Positions 1 through 7,519 of a stretch of 64,000 nt of DNA are shown one piece after another. The stretch comes from an uncultured Lachnospiraceae bacterium (lineage in GTDB: Bacteria > Bacillota > Clostridia > Lachnospirales > Lachnospiraceae). The DNA lies in the NCBI GenBank assembly GCA_902789555.1, contig CADAOF010000006.1, positions 1 through 64,000 of the forward strand, given 5' to 3'. A program made the translations under genes and the position numbers. Under the pieces are notes generated by a model. It was not told the DNA's origin. It did no database searches and was given only the letters and a program-made list of their open reading frames with translations. The first letter of the stretch is position 1; every line of letters starts with the position of its first letter.

Positions 1-98
1 CATGAGACCCCTTGAAGACGACGAGGTTGATAGGGCAGAGGTGGAAGCGTAGTAATACGTGGAGCTGACTGTTACTAATCGGTCGAACACTTGATCTT
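1..98 (+). rRNA. 23S ribosomal RNA, 3' end (partial)
   Basis: The window opens inside the last part of a 23S rRNA. The stretch contains the conserved 3' terminal segment, including the run around 70-95 that reads gttactaatcggtcgaacac, which is typical of the end of clostridial 23S genes. The exact 3' end near position 98 is estimated by similarity. The 5' part lies outside the window. Three tRNA genes follow within 65 bases and no 5S gene is visible between. Confidence 0.9.
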
Positions 99-162
99 AC
101 CCCTTCTCTTTGTTAAGTAAATCTTCGGTGTGCGGTTTTGAGGGTGCTGAGCATTCTTATAT

Positions 163-234
163 TCCTCGATAGCTCAATGGCAGAGCACTCGGCTGTTAAC
201 CGAGGTGTTGCAGGTTCGAGCCCTGCTCGGGGAG
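163..234 (+). tRNA. tRNA-Asn (GTT)
   Basis: A full cloverleaf can be drawn. The acceptor arms tcctcga and tcgggga pair with one G-T wobble, the anticodon loop ctgttaa gives anticodon GTT, and the T arm contains ggttcgagccc. The discriminator base is g. The 3' CCA is not encoded. It is the first of three tRNAs trailing the 23S gene and is probably cotranscribed with the rRNA operon. Confidence 0.95.
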
Positions 235-239
235 TTAAT

Positions 240-311
240 GGCTCCATGGTCAAGCGGTTAAGACATCGCCCTTTCACGGCGGTAACTCGGGTTCGAATCC
301 CGATGGAGTCA
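240..311 (+). tRNA. tRNA-Glu (TTC)
   Basis: The acceptor arms ggctcca and tggagtc pair, the anticodon loop ctttcac gives TTC, and the T arm contains gggttcgaatccc. The discriminator base is a and CCA is not encoded. It lies 5 bases after tRNA-Asn, which indicates a single transcript. Confidence 0.95.
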
Positions 312-322
312 TTTTTTTATAA

Positions 323-394
323 GGCGACGTAGCCAAGTGGTAAGGCGTGGGTCTGCAAAACCCTGATGCACCGGTTCAAATCCGGTCGTCGCCT
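323..394 (+). tRNA. tRNA-Cys (GCA)
   Basis: The acceptor arms ggcgacg and cgtcgcc pair perfectly, the anticodon loop ctgcaaa gives GCA, and the T arm contains ggttcaaatcc. The discriminator base is t and CCA is not encoded. It is the last gene of the rRNA-tRNA transcript, since a hairpin terminator follows within 10 bases. Confidence 0.95.
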
Positions 395-402
395 CTATGG
401 AC

Positions 403-441
403 GGCACAGTTTGCAAAAGGGCAGGCTGTGCCTTTTGTTTT
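403..441 (+). terminator. Rho-independent terminator of the rRNA/tRNA operon
   Basis: The arms ggcacag (403-409) and ctgtgcc (426-432) form a seven-base stem that is followed by ttttgtttt. It would end the 23S-tRNA transcript. The rest of the gap to 570 shows nothing clear apart from a possible -10 hexamer gataat at 545-550 that lacks a good -35. Confidence 0.8.
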
Positions 442-570
442 GCGGAAAAGCATCAGACGCGGAACAGAGAAAAGCCGACGAATGAACTTTAATTCCTGCT
501 GAAAGCGCTTTACTTAAACCGCCGGGGATGGTAAGGTAGTAAAAGATAATATCAAGCTGCGGAAGCAGCA

Positions 571-1383
571 ATGAAAGAAGAGAAATCGAAAGACATGGTT
601 AAAGAATACGTGGTCAAAGGGGATGTCTGCCATCCCGGGACCGTGCAGGTCACGGACGGAATGACGATCCGCCAGGTGATCGAAGCAGCAGGCGGAATGC
701 TGCACGGAAAAGCCTTCAAGGCGGTACAGATCGGCGGCCCTTCCGGGACGCTGCTGTGCGCGGACCAGCTGGATCTTCCGCTGGATGTAAAAGCGCTTGC
801 GCCCTTCGGCATGCGCCGGGGCGACGGCGTGGTGACGGTCCTCGATGAAGACCGCTGCATCGTCGATGCCGTCAGACGCTTCATGGAGCAGACGCAGACT
901 GATTTCTGCGGGAAATGCGTTTCCTGCCGCGAGGGCACGCGCCGTCTCGTGGAACTGCTGAACGCCCTCATGACGGGGATCCTGAACGACGCAGGCTTCA
1001 ACATCCTCTTCGAGATCGGGGAGATGGTCAGCGTGACCGGCTTCTGCGCCCTCGGCAAGGGTGTTTACGATACGCTGAAGAATGCCTATCAGTTCTTCCC
1101 GGAAGAATTTGAAGCGCACAGGCACGGTCACTGCGAACTCTGCGCCGCGCACCGGCATCTGCCGATCGAACCCGGCAACATTCCTTACGACCGCCGCAGG
1201 ATCGTGATCGATCCCACGCTCTGCCGCGGCTGCAGCCGCTGTGCACGGTCCTGCCACGCGGAAGCCATTACCGGGGTCATCAAGTCCCCGTTCACGATCG
1301 ACCAGAACAAGTGCGTGAAGTGCTTCACCTGCATGGAACTTTGCGCGTTCGGCGCGATCAGAGAGGAGGAGATCGATGGCTAA
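571..1383 (+). CDS. Shortened NuoF/HydB-like iron-sulfur subunit (SLBB, NuoF 4Fe-4S and 2x4Fe-4S ferredoxin domains)
   Basis: This 270-residue protein matches only the C-terminal half of a NuoF/HydB hydrogenase subunit. From about residue 12 there is an SLBB domain (KGDVCHPGTVQV). Around 113-150 is the NuoF iron-sulfur region with CGKCVSCREGTRR and a fourth cysteine in GFCALGKG. Two ferredoxin CxxCxxC clusters follow near 219-265. The Rossmann part that binds FMN and NADH in full-length HydB (about 600 residues) is absent, and only 176 bases separate this gene from tRNA-Cys, so no remnant fits upstream. It overlaps hydA by 8 bases. I infer an electron-relay partner of HydA using ferredoxin, not NADH. 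The start is uncertain: ATG 571 has a weak ggaag site, and ATG 595 is also possible. Confidence 0.82.
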   Translation: MKEEKSKDMVKEYVVKGDVCHPGTVQVTDGMTIRQVIEAAGGMLHGKAFKAVQIGGPSGTLLCADQLDLPLDVKALAPFGMRRGDGVVTVLDEDRCIVDAVRRFMEQTQTDFCGKCVSCREGTRRLVELLNALMTGILNDAGFNILFEIGEMVSVTGFCALGKGVYDTLKNAYQFFPEEFEAHRHGHCELCAAHRHLPIEPGNIPYDRRRIVIDPTLCRGCSRCARSCHAEAITGVIKSPFTIDQNKCVKCFTCMELCAFGAIREEEIDG

Positions 1384-3082
1384 GGGACTGATGTACATTG
1401 ATAACATCCGCGTGGAATTTGACGACGAACCGAACGTGATGGCTGTCTGCCGGAAGGCCGGCGTGGAAGTGCCCAACTTCTGTTTCCATTCGGATCTGTC
1501 GGTCTACGGTGCCTGCCGCATGTGCATGGTGGAAGATGAAAACGGAAAGATCGACGCGGCCTGTACGATGGTGCCGAAAAACGGCATGCGCATCCGGACC
1601 AATACAGCGAAGCTGCTGCGCTACCGCCGACTGACGCTGGAACTGCTCCTGGCCGCGCACTGCCGCGACTGTACCCTTTGCGAAAAGAGCGGCAACTGCC
1701 GCCTGCAGGACATGGCAGCGCGTTTCGGCATCCATGAAATGATCTTTACGGATACCCGAACGCATATTGAGAACGACGAGACCAGCCCTTCCATCAGCAT
1801 CGATTACAACAAATGCATTCTCTGCGGCGACTGCGTGCGCGTATGCGAGGAGGTCGAGGGCATCGGCAACCTTCACTTTGCCGGACACGGCCCGGATCTT
1901 CGGATCATCACGACCGGGGACAAGCCGATCATCGACACGAGATGCATCAGCTGCGGCCAGTGCTCCGCCGTCTGCCCGACCGGCGCCATCGTGGTAAAAA
2001 ATGAGATCGGCGAAGCCTGGAGAGCGATCCACGATCCGAAAAAGCGTGTAGTCGTGCAGATCGCACCGGCCGTCCGCGTGGCCGTGGGGGAAGCTTACGG
2101 GATAGCTCCCGGTGAGAACGTCCTGGATAAGCTGGTCGCTGCCCTGAAGATCATGGGCGTGGACGAAGTTTACGATACGATCTTCGGCGCGGACCTGACC
2201 GTGCGCGAGGAAGGTGCGGAATTCCTGCGCCGTCTGGAGAGCGGCGAAAATCTGCCGCTCATGACATCCTGCTGCCCGGCCTGGGTCAAGCACGTGGAAA
2301 ACGACCGCCCGCAGTTCCTGAAGAATCTTTCCTCAGCGCTGTCGCCAATGCAGATGTTTGCCACGGTCCTGAAGGACCGCTACCGCGAGAAGGATGCGGA
2401 AGACGGCCGCGAGACCTATCACATCGCGATCATGCCCTGCACGGCCAAGAAGATGGAGGCGGCGAGACCCGAGTTCAGGCGCTTCGGCAAGCCCAACGTG
2501 GACCTGGTGCTGACGACGCAGGAAGTGATCAAGATGATCAAGGAATCCGGCATCCGCTTCACGACGCTGGAAAAGGAATCGCCCGACCTGCCCTTCGGCA
2601 TGGGCTCCGGCGCCGGGGAGATCTTCGGGACTGCCGGCGGCGTTGCCGAAGCGGTCATCCGCCACTGCCTGCCCGACAAGTCCAAGAACGCGCTGCGGAT
2701 GATCAGTGAGTCCGGCCTGCGCGGCACGAGCCAGACAAGGTTCGCGACCATTCCGATCGGAGGACGTGACGTCCGCGTCGCGGTGGTCCATGGCCTTGCG
2801 GCTGCCGACAGGCTGCTGGATCAGATCGAAAGCGGCGAGGTGCAGCTGGATCTGGTCGAGGTCATGACCTGCCGCACCGGCTGCGTGGGAGGTGCCGGCC
2901 AGCCGACGGCCCTGATGGGCAGCAAGAGGAGGCGCGCGGAAGGCCTGTTCGAACTGGACCGCAGCGCCCTGTTCAAACGCGCGGAGCGGAATCCGGTCCT
3001 GAACATGATGTACGATGAGGACCTGAACGAGCGTGCGCATGAACTGCTGCACCACAAATACGAAGGCGCGAAAGAAGACTGA
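1376..3082 (+). CDS. hydA: [FeFe] hydrogenase catalytic subunit
   Basis: The protein (568 residues) catalyses reversible proton reduction to H2. The N-terminal 2Fe-2S domain has cysteines around 37-52. A histidine-ligated cluster (HCRDCTLCEKSGNC) follows, then two 4Fe-4S clusters (CILCGDCVRVC and CISCGQCSAVC). The H-cluster motifs are all present: TSCCPAW at 297-303, MPCTAKK at 353-359, and ExMxCxxGCxxGxGQP from about 495, with C499 and C503. The third motif has GGAGQP where GGGQP is usual. It overlaps the preceding subunit gene, so the two are coupled in translation. No NuoE-like subunit is nearby. It would dispose of fermentation electrons, consistent with butyrate formation. Confidence 0.96.
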   Translation: MAKGLMYIDNIRVEFDDEPNVMAVCRKAGVEVPNFCFHSDLSVYGACRMCMVEDENGKIDAACTMVPKNGMRIRTNTAKLLRYRRLTLELLLAAHCRDCTLCEKSGNCRLQDMAARFGIHEMIFTDTRTHIENDETSPSISIDYNKCILCGDCVRVCEEVEGIGNLHFAGHGPDLRIITTGDKPIIDTRCISCGQCSAVCPTGAIVVKNEIGEAWRAIHDPKKRVVVQIAPAVRVAVGEAYGIAPGENVLDKLVAALKIMGVDEVYDTIFGADLTVREEGAEFLRRLESGENLPLMTSCCPAWVKHVENDRPQFLKNLSSALSPMQMFATVLKDRYREKDAEDGRETYHIAIMPCTAKKMEAARPEFRRFGKPNVDLVLTTQEVIKMIKESGIRFTTLEKESPDLPFGMGSGAGEIFGTAGGVAEAVIRHCLPDKSKNALRMISESGLRGTSQTRFATIPIGGRDVRVAVVHGLAAADRLLDQIESGEVQLDLVEVMTCRTGCVGGAGQPTALMGSKRRRAEGLFELDRSALFKRAERNPVLNMMYDEDLNERAHELLHHKYEGAKED

Positions 3083-3101
3083 GAACCTTCAACATAAGAA
3101 A

Positions 3102-3137
3102 AGAGCGGCTCGGATCCTTATCCGAACCGCTCTTTTT
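3102..3137. terminator. Bidirectional terminator between hydA and trkH
   Basis: The arms agagcgg-c-tcggat and atccga-a-ccgctct form a 13-base-pair stem with one mismatch, followed by ttttt on the plus strand. An a-rich stretch precedes it, so it can also end the converging trkH transcript. Confidence 0.85.
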
Positions 3138-3163
3138 CATGTGCCCGGGAGTACCGGAAGTCT

Positions 3164-4618
3164 TTATTCGTGGCGCCACGTCGTGCGGGAGATCAGGGCG
3201 ATCATCGGGAAGATCTCCAGACGTCCGGCCAGCATGTCGAAGATCAGGACGATCTTCGAAAGGACACTCAGCGCGCCGTAGTTGCTCATGGGGCCGACTT
3301 CGGAAAGGCCGGGGCCGATGTTGTTGAAGCAGGCGAGGACCGCGGTGATCGAAGTCGTCAGGTCCTTCCCGTCGATGCAGAGGATCAGGAAGCTGGTCAG
3401 CACGATCAGGACGTAGGCGGCGAGGTATGTGCGGAGCGCCGTCAGGACCGAAGGACTCACGGGCTTGCCGTTGCTGCGGACGGGATAGATGCGGCCGGGC
3501 CGGATCATCTCCCGCAGGCTGCTGCGCAGATCCTTCAGGATCAGGTTCAGACGCATGCATTTCAGACCGCCGCCGGTGGAACCCGCGCTCGCACCGAGGA
3601 TCATCAGGAAGACCAGGATACCCTTGGCAAGCGTCGGCCACAGGTTGAAGTCGGCCGTTGCAAAGCCGGTAGTCGACATGATGGACGCCGCTTGGAAGAA
3701 GGAGTGCCGCAGCGTCTCCTCCGCAGTCCCGAAATGGGCACGTACGCAGAACGCGATGATCAGGCTCGCGGCAAGATAGACGAAGGCATAGGTGTGCAGC
3801 TCCTCATCGCGGAGAACGCTTCCGGGGCGCTTTTTCAGCAGCAGATAGTAGCAGCTGAAGTTGACGCCGAAGAGGAACATGAAGACCGTGGTGACCCACT
3901 GGACGTAAGGGGAGTATCCGCCGAGGCCCGCGTTGGTCACGGCAAAGCCGCCGGTGCCCGCGGTACCGAAAGCGATGCAGAAAGCATCGAAGAGCGGCAT
4001 GCCGAACGAAAGCAGGACGATGTCGATCACGGTCAGGCCGATATAGATCAGATACAGGAGCTGCGCGGTCTTGCGGAGCTGGGGAACCAGCTTGCCGACA
4101 TCGGGACCGGGGCTTTCCGCCCGCAGGATGTGCACCGTGAAGCCGGCGCCGCCCCGGCTGCGCGGAACAAGGGCGAGCAGGAAGACCAGAACGCCCATGC
4201 CGCCGACCCAGTGCGTGAAGCTCCGCCAGTACAGCAGGCTCTTATCCATGCTCTCGACTTCGGGAAGAATGGACGCCCCAGTGGTCGTGAAGCCGGAGAC
4301 CGTTTCGAACACGGCGTCGACGTAAGCCGGGATCTGCCCGGAAAGGAAGAAGGGAAGCGCCCCGGTCAGGCCGAGGACGATCCAGGAGATGCCTGCGCAG
4401 GCAAGCCCTTCCTTCTCATAAAAATCATTTGCTTTTTCCCCGCGCGACAGGAGCCAGAGGAGGCCGCCGAGGATCAGGATGATCAGCAGCGTCTTCAGAT
4501 AGGCCTTCGTGGATCCCGGTTCGTGAAACACGAGCGACAGGACGAAGGCCGGCAGCATGAGGACGGCTTCCACGAGCAGGATCAGCGCGGTAAAATGTGC
4601 GAGAGACTTGTAATTCAT
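3164..4618 (-). CDS. trkH: Trk/Ktr-type potassium transporter membrane subunit
   Basis: This 484-residue multi-pass membrane protein is a K+ translocating subunit. All four pore-loop signatures of the TrkH/KtrB family can be read: SGFTTTGAS, AFGTAGTGGFA, SIMSTTGFATAD and ACFNNIGPGLSEVG. The hydrophobic N-terminus begins with MNYKSLAHFTALILLV. It starts 11 bases after the trkA stop on the same strand, so the two form an operon with the regulatory subunit first. It takes up potassium into the cytoplasm, gated by TrkA. Confidence 0.95.
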   Translation of the reverse strand: MNYKSLAHFTALILLVEAVLMLPAFVLSLVFHEPGSTKAYLKTLLIILILGGLLWLLSRGEKANDFYEKEGLACAGISWIVLGLTGALPFFLSGQIPAYVDAVFETVSGFTTTGASILPEVESMDKSLLYWRSFTHWVGGMGVLVFLLALVPRSRGGAGFTVHILRAESPGPDVGKLVPQLRKTAQLLYLIYIGLTVIDIVLLSFGMPLFDAFCIAFGTAGTGGFAVTNAGLGGYSPYVQWVTTVFMFLFGVNFSCYYLLLKKRPGSVLRDEELHTYAFVYLAASLIIAFCVRAHFGTAEETLRHSFFQAASIMSTTGFATADFNLWPTLAKGILVFLMILGASAGSTGGGLKCMRLNLILKDLRSSLREMIRPGRIYPVRSNGKPVSPSVLTALRTYLAAYVLIVLTSFLILCIDGKDLTTSITAVLACFNNIGPGLSEVGPMSNYGALSVLSKIVLIFDMLAGRLEIFPMIALISRTTWRHE

Positions 4619-4629
4619 ACGGCGTCTCC

Positions 4630-5994
4630 TTAGATGAAGATATCGCTGAAGCGCTGGATGTTGTTCGCGTGAGAGGAGATCACGATGACGGAATCCCCTT
4701 CCTGATAGACCGAGGAGCCGTTGGCAATGGTGACCTGGTTTTCGTGGAAGATGGCGGAGATCAGCACGCCGGGCCGGATCTTCAGCTCGGCAAGCGGCGT
4801 GTTCTTATGAGGCGCGCCGGGACCGATGATGAACTCGCAGGCCTGCACCTGGCCTCCGGCTACGGTCTGCACGGTCACGGCGGTGTCGCCGCTGTTGTCG
4901 CGCATCGAACGCACGTACCGGACCACGATGTCGCTGCAGAGCTGTTTCGGGGAAATGACGCTGCCGAGTGAGAGCTCGCCGATGATGTCCTGCAGCTCGT
5001 CCATGTGTCCCTGCTTCGTGATGACGATGGGGACCTTCTGGCTGCTCGCGTACAGCGACATGACGATGTTCAGCTCATCGAGACCGGTCAGGGCGACGAA
5101 GGCGTCGGCAGTCGAGAGGCCTTCCCGCTCCATCGTGGAGGTATCGGTGATGTCGCCGCAGCAGATGCTCGCGTGCGGCAGGAGCTTCGCCATCTCTTCG
5201 CAGCGGGCGCGGTTACGGTCAATGATCTGGACCTTGATGCCGTCCTTTTCCAGCATCTGGGCCAGGTTCAGGCTGATGAGGCTGCCGCCGCCGAGGATGA
5301 CGCGCTTCACCTTGCGGGTGATGACGCCGAGTTCCCGGAGGATGCCGCCGAGTTCATGGGCCGGGGCGGTCATGTAGATGCGGTCGTCGGCTTTCAGTTC
5401 GAAATCGCCGCGGGGAAGCGTGATGGTGCTTCCGCGCATGACGGCGCAGATCAGAACGCGCGCCTTCAGGACCGAGGAGATCCGGTTAAGCTGGAGGCCG
5501 GCCAGAGGACTCTTTTCGTCCAGACGGAACTCGACCAGCTCCACCTTTCCCTTGGCAAAGGATTCACGGGCGAGGAAGCCCGGGTAGCGGAGGAGCCGTT
5601 CGATCTCAACGGCGGCACTGTGCTCCGGATTGACGATGAGGGAGATGCCGAAGATGTCCCGCATCTCCAGGATCTGCGCGGTGTATTCCGCATTGCGGAT
5701 CCGGACGATGGTGTGGATCTTCGGGTTGATCCTCCGGGCCGTGACGCAGCACAGGAGGTTGATCTCATCTGCGTTCGTCACCGCAATCAGCAGATCGGCT
5801 TCGGCTGCGCCGGCTTCCGTCAGCGTCTCGAGCGTGGCGCAGCTGCCTTCCGTGCCCATGACGTCATAGAGCTCGCAGGCCGCGGCCAGTGCTTCTTTTT
5901 TATTGTCAATGAGGGTAATATCATGGCCGTCGGCGGAGAGAGAACGGGTAAGTGTCGCTCCGACCTTGCCGGCGCCGGCAATGATGATCTTCAT
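4630..5994 (-). CDS. trkA: Trk potassium uptake regulatory protein (RCK subunit)
   Basis: This is the cytoplasmic nucleotide-binding gating subunit for TrkH, 454 residues. The first Rossmann motif is MKIIIAGAGKVGATL at the N-terminus. A second, degenerate one lies around residue 228 (VILGGGSLISLNL). Each is followed by a TrkA-C-like domain, giving the usual duplicated layout. I placed the start at 5994 because a GGAGG site lies 6 bases upstream and the Rossmann strand begins there. An upstream in-frame ATG at 6075 would add 27 residues with no family counterpart. Promoter-like sequence lies at 6026-6031. Confidence 0.95.
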   Translation of the reverse strand: MKIIIAGAGKVGATLTRSLSADGHDITLIDNKKEALAAACELYDVMGTEGSCATLETLTEAGAAEADLLIAVTNADEINLLCCVTARRINPKIHTIVRIRNAEYTAQILEMRDIFGISLIVNPEHSAAVEIERLLRYPGFLARESFAKGKVELVEFRLDEKSPLAGLQLNRISSVLKARVLICAVMRGSTITLPRGDFELKADDRIYMTAPAHELGGILRELGVITRKVKRVILGGGSLISLNLAQMLEKDGIKVQIIDRNRARCEEMAKLLPHASICCGDITDTSTMEREGLSTADAFVALTGLDELNIVMSLYASSQKVPIVITKQGHMDELQDIIGELSLGSVISPKQLCSDIVVRYVRSMRDNSGDTAVTVQTVAGGQVQACEFIIGPGAPHKNTPLAELKIRPGVLISAIFHENQVTIANGSSVYQEGDSVIVISSHANNIQRFSDIFI

Positions 5995-6025
5995 AAAAAC
6001 CTCCGAAAGGTAAAACTGTTCAATT

Positions 6026-6031
6026 ATTATA
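6026..6031 (-). promoter_or_regulatory. -10 element for trkAH
   Basis: Perfect TATAAT on the minus strand, 31 bases upstream of the trkA start. The -35 region 17 bases further up (6049-6054, tttcgt) is poor, so promoter strength is uncertain. Confidence 0.55.
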
Positions 6032-6081
6032 CCAAGAAGACAGGAAAAACGAAAGCAGAAAATGCGGAAACGCAAAAACTG

Positions 6082-6090
6082 TGCTATACT
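6082..6090 (+). promoter_or_regulatory. Extended -10 promoter of rarA
   Basis: TGC followed by TATACT forms an extended -10 element 23 bases before the rarA ATG. No convincing -35 was found, which is common for extended -10 promoters. Confidence 0.55.
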
Positions 6091-6113
6091 GCTGATGAGA
6101 AAAGGAGTGCGTC

Positions 6114-7436
6114 ATGGATCTTTTTGATTATCTCAACGAACAGAAAAGCGAAACCGAAGGCCCTCTTGCCTCGCGCCTCAGGCCGCGAAGCCTGGATGAG
6201 GTCGTCGGACAGCAGCATATCCTCGGCCGGGACAAGATGCTTTACCGCGCCATCATGGCGGACAAGCTCAGTTCGGTCATCCTTTTCGGCCCGCCCGGAA
6301 CCGGCAAGACCACGATCGCGCAGGTGATCGCCGCGTCGACGAAGGCCAACTTCCGGCAGATCAACGCGACGACGGCCGGCAAGAAGGACATGGAGGAGGT
6401 CGTGGAGGAGGCACGGACGTACCGTGCAGCCTACGGAAAGAAGACGATCCTCTTCATCGATGAGATCCACCGCTTCAACAAGGCCCAGCAGGATTTCCTG
6501 CTGCCCTACGTGGAGAACGGGACCGTGATCCTGATCGGGGCGACGACCGAGAATCCTTTCTTTGAAGTGAACAAGGCGCTCCTGTCCCGCTCGAACGTGT
6601 TTGAACTGAAGCCGCTGGAGAAGGAGGACGTTGCGGTCCTCGTGCGCCGCGCCGTGAGTGACCGGGAGCGCGGCATGGGCGTTTACAACGCCGTCATCGA
6701 CGAAGAAGCCGTGGACTTCCTGGCCGACATGGCCGGCGGTGACGCGAGGCGCGCCATCAATGCCGTGGAACTCGCGGTCCTCACGACAGAGCCTTCGGCC
6801 GACGGAAAGATCCATGTGACGCTTCCCGTTGCGGAGGAATGCATCCAGAGGCGGAGCCTCCGCTACGACAAGACCGGCGACAGCCACTACGATGTCATTT
6901 CAGCCTTCATCAAAAGCATGCGGGGCTCCGATCCGGACGCCGCCGTTTACTGGCTCGCGCGGATGATCCGGGCGGGCGAGGATCCGAAATTCATCGCACG
7001 GCGCATCATGATCTGCGCGTCGGAGGACGTCGGCATGGCGGATCCGCGGGCGCTCACGGTGGCCGTGGCAGCAGCCGAGACCGTGGAGCGCGTCGGCATG
7101 CCGGAAGGGCGCATTCCGCTTGCCCAGGCAGCGGTGTACGTGGCAACGGCCCCGAAGAGCAACGCCTCCTACCTTGCAATCGACCGGGCTCTGGAGGCAG
7201 TGGACCGCGTTGCGATCGAAAAGGTGCCGCCGCATCTTACGAACGCACCGATCGAAGGCATGAAGGATTTCGGGCACGGTGTCGGGTATAAATATGCCCA
7301 CGATTTCCCCGGCCATTACGTGAAGCAGCAGTATCTGCCGGATGAACTTGCGGGGACGAAATTCTTCGAGCCCGGGGACAACGGATACGAAAAAGACATC
7401 AAAAAATATATGGAGTTTTTGTCCCGTCTGGTGTAA
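6114..7436 (+). CDS. rarA: Replication-associated recombination protein A (AAA+ ATPase, MgsA/RarA)
   Basis: A 440-residue AAA+ ATPase of the RarA/MgsA/WRNIP1 family, which acts at stalled replication forks. The N-terminus carries RLRPRSLDEVVGQ, Walker A is GPPGTGKTT (about 62-70), Walker B is LFIDEIHRFN (about 118-127), and sensor 2 contains GGDARRAIN. The C-terminal RarA tetramerisation region ends with GHDFPGHYVKQQYLP-type sequence (here HDFPGHYVKQQYLP). The length is normal. The start follows an aaaggag site. A weak inverted repeat (7457-7481) lies between it and the next gene. Confidence 0.95.
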   Translation: MDLFDYLNEQKSETEGPLASRLRPRSLDEVVGQQHILGRDKMLYRAIMADKLSSVILFGPPGTGKTTIAQVIAASTKANFRQINATTAGKKDMEEVVEEARTYRAAYGKKTILFIDEIHRFNKAQQDFLLPYVENGTVILIGATTENPFFEVNKALLSRSNVFELKPLEKEDVAVLVRRAVSDRERGMGVYNAVIDEEAVDFLADMAGGDARRAINAVELAVLTTEPSADGKIHVTLPVAEECIQRRSLRYDKTGDSHYDVISAFIKSMRGSDPDAAVYWLARMIRAGEDPKFIARRIMICASEDVGMADPRALTVAVAAAETVERVGMPEGRIPLAQAAVYVATAPKSNASYLAIDRALEAVDRVAIEKVPPHLTNAPIEGMKDFGHGVGYKYAHDFPGHYVKQQYLPDELAGTKFFEPGDNGYEKDIKKYMEFLSRLV

Positions 7437-7519
7437 AATAGGCTCAAACTGGGGAACTCCCGCCACCTCGCGTGCCGGGAGGGCGGAAATATCATAGAAG
7501 AAGTGGGAAAGGAGAGACC

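Noticed and set aside
571-1383. A pseudogene remnant of full-length hydB
   Set aside because: The frame is intact, overlaps hydA cleanly and keeps all cluster cysteines, so a functional short subunit is the better call, though truncation by rearrangement remains possible.
3170-4633. Long plus-strand open frame of 487 codons through trkH
   Set aside because: The minus-strand TrkH has four pore-loop motifs. The opposite frame is rich in Arg/Asp/Gly without motifs.
5994-6075. Longer N-terminus for TrkA from ATG 6075
   Set aside because: The extra 27 residues are not family-like, they include the -10 region, and a strong RBS precedes 5994.
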